DNA from: Acetispira formosa (nom. nud.)
Lineage (GTDB): Bacteria; Desulfobacterota; Desulfarculia; Adiutricales; Adiutricaceae
DNA: 64,000 bases
Assembly (NCBI GenBank): GCA_023525915.1
Contig: CP026657.1
Coordinates: 372,001-436,000 of the forward strand
Direction: 5' to 3'
Within the stretch, counting starts at the first letter, position 1. Every line of letters starts with the position of its first letter. Under the pieces are notes generated by a model that worked only from the letters and a program-made list of their open reading frames with translations, searched no databases and was not told the origin of the DNA. A program made the position numbers and the translations under genes. Of this stretch, positions 63,851 through 64,000 are shown in pieces.

Positions 63851-64000
63851 TTATATGCAAAAAGATGTTTCTCGATTCGACCAATATCGATTTAGAGAAT
63901 TAAAAAACTAATGTGCTTATCTGGGTTAATTAGTAATATCTTATTTATTGATAATTAATATCAACTCTCGTTTTATTTAACAGTAAAAAAATAAAGACAT

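Noticed and set aside
58789..64000. Right attachment site (repeat of the tRNA-Phe 3' end)
   Set aside because: No matching segment was found by eye, so the element's end is likely past 64 kb.

Overview
The window reads as about 64 kb of chromosome from a strictly anaerobic deltaproteobacterium (Desulfobacterota-like). The case rests on an HdrA/MvhD/AsrA-AsrB-type electron-bifurcating cluster, a clustered-siroheme sulfite reductase of AsrC type, a short PxxKW cysteine-rich protein, and dense use of Fe-S proteins. The genus cannot be fixed from sequence reading alone. Gene density is normal and genes fall into short operons on both strands. The last 5 kb, beyond a tRNA-Phe gene, are an integrated element of more AT-rich composition.

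Layout. 0-10 kb: the C-terminal barrel of an autotransporter cut by the window edge, then a co-directional run of cobS, NADP-isocitrate dehydrogenase, aconitase, a DUF3798-like periplasmic protein, a FabD-type acyltransferase, a PAS/HAMP sensor without a kinase domain, and an overlapping siroheme reductase. 10-18 kb: a lipopolysaccharide-kinase-like gene, then a five-gene minus-strand operon (double HdrA, MvhD-like, FdhB-like, AsrA-like, AsrB-like) with a clear sigma-70 promoter. 18-27 kb: a transglycosylase-like protein without its catalytic Glu, a small motility-type protein behind a sigma-28-like promoter, the PxxKW protein, a HyuA/histone-deacetylase-family pair, a small membrane protein, CorC and two unknowns. 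27-31 kb: groES-groEL under a CIRCE-type operator, then a GGDEF protein and a Rab-like GTPase. 31-35 kb: an OmpA-domain inner-membrane protein with a large cytoplasmic part, and a coiled-coil partner. 35-40 kb: an Mla-like lipid transport operon (MlaE, a degenerate MlaF, MlaD, a TPR lipoprotein), a glycine-zipper lipoprotein and CheW. 40-46 kb: a MerR-type regulator and Zn/Cd/Pb P-type ATPase pair with a textbook 19-bp-spacer promoter, then a UbiA prenyltransferase and a radical SAM enzyme. 46-51 kb: a six-PAS hybrid histidine kinase. 51-58.6 kb: a four-gene Srf-like module with an actin/Hsp70-fold ATPase (SrfB) and a P-loop GTPase-like protein (SrfC). 58.7-64 kb: tRNA-Phe, tyrosine integrase, primase/helicase-like ATPase and a broken IS3-type transposase.

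The most unusual content lies between genes. At least three unrelated families of long hairpins occupy the gaps. In each family the apical segment is conserved between copies while the stems differ, yet stay almost perfectly self-complementary. In two loci of the first family the hairpins form convergent pairs about 50 bp apart. A second family forms a convergent pair at 24.3-24.7 kb. A third forms an 825-bp giant inverted repeat at 45.8-46.6 kb, with a solo copy at 1.6 kb. On top of these lie a separate ~90-110-bp dispersed repeat in four copies, a MITE-like element with 20-bp terminal inverted repeats and a 7-bp direct repeat, and a 71-bp tandem repeat with a distant solo copy. No repeat-associated transposase is encoded in the window.
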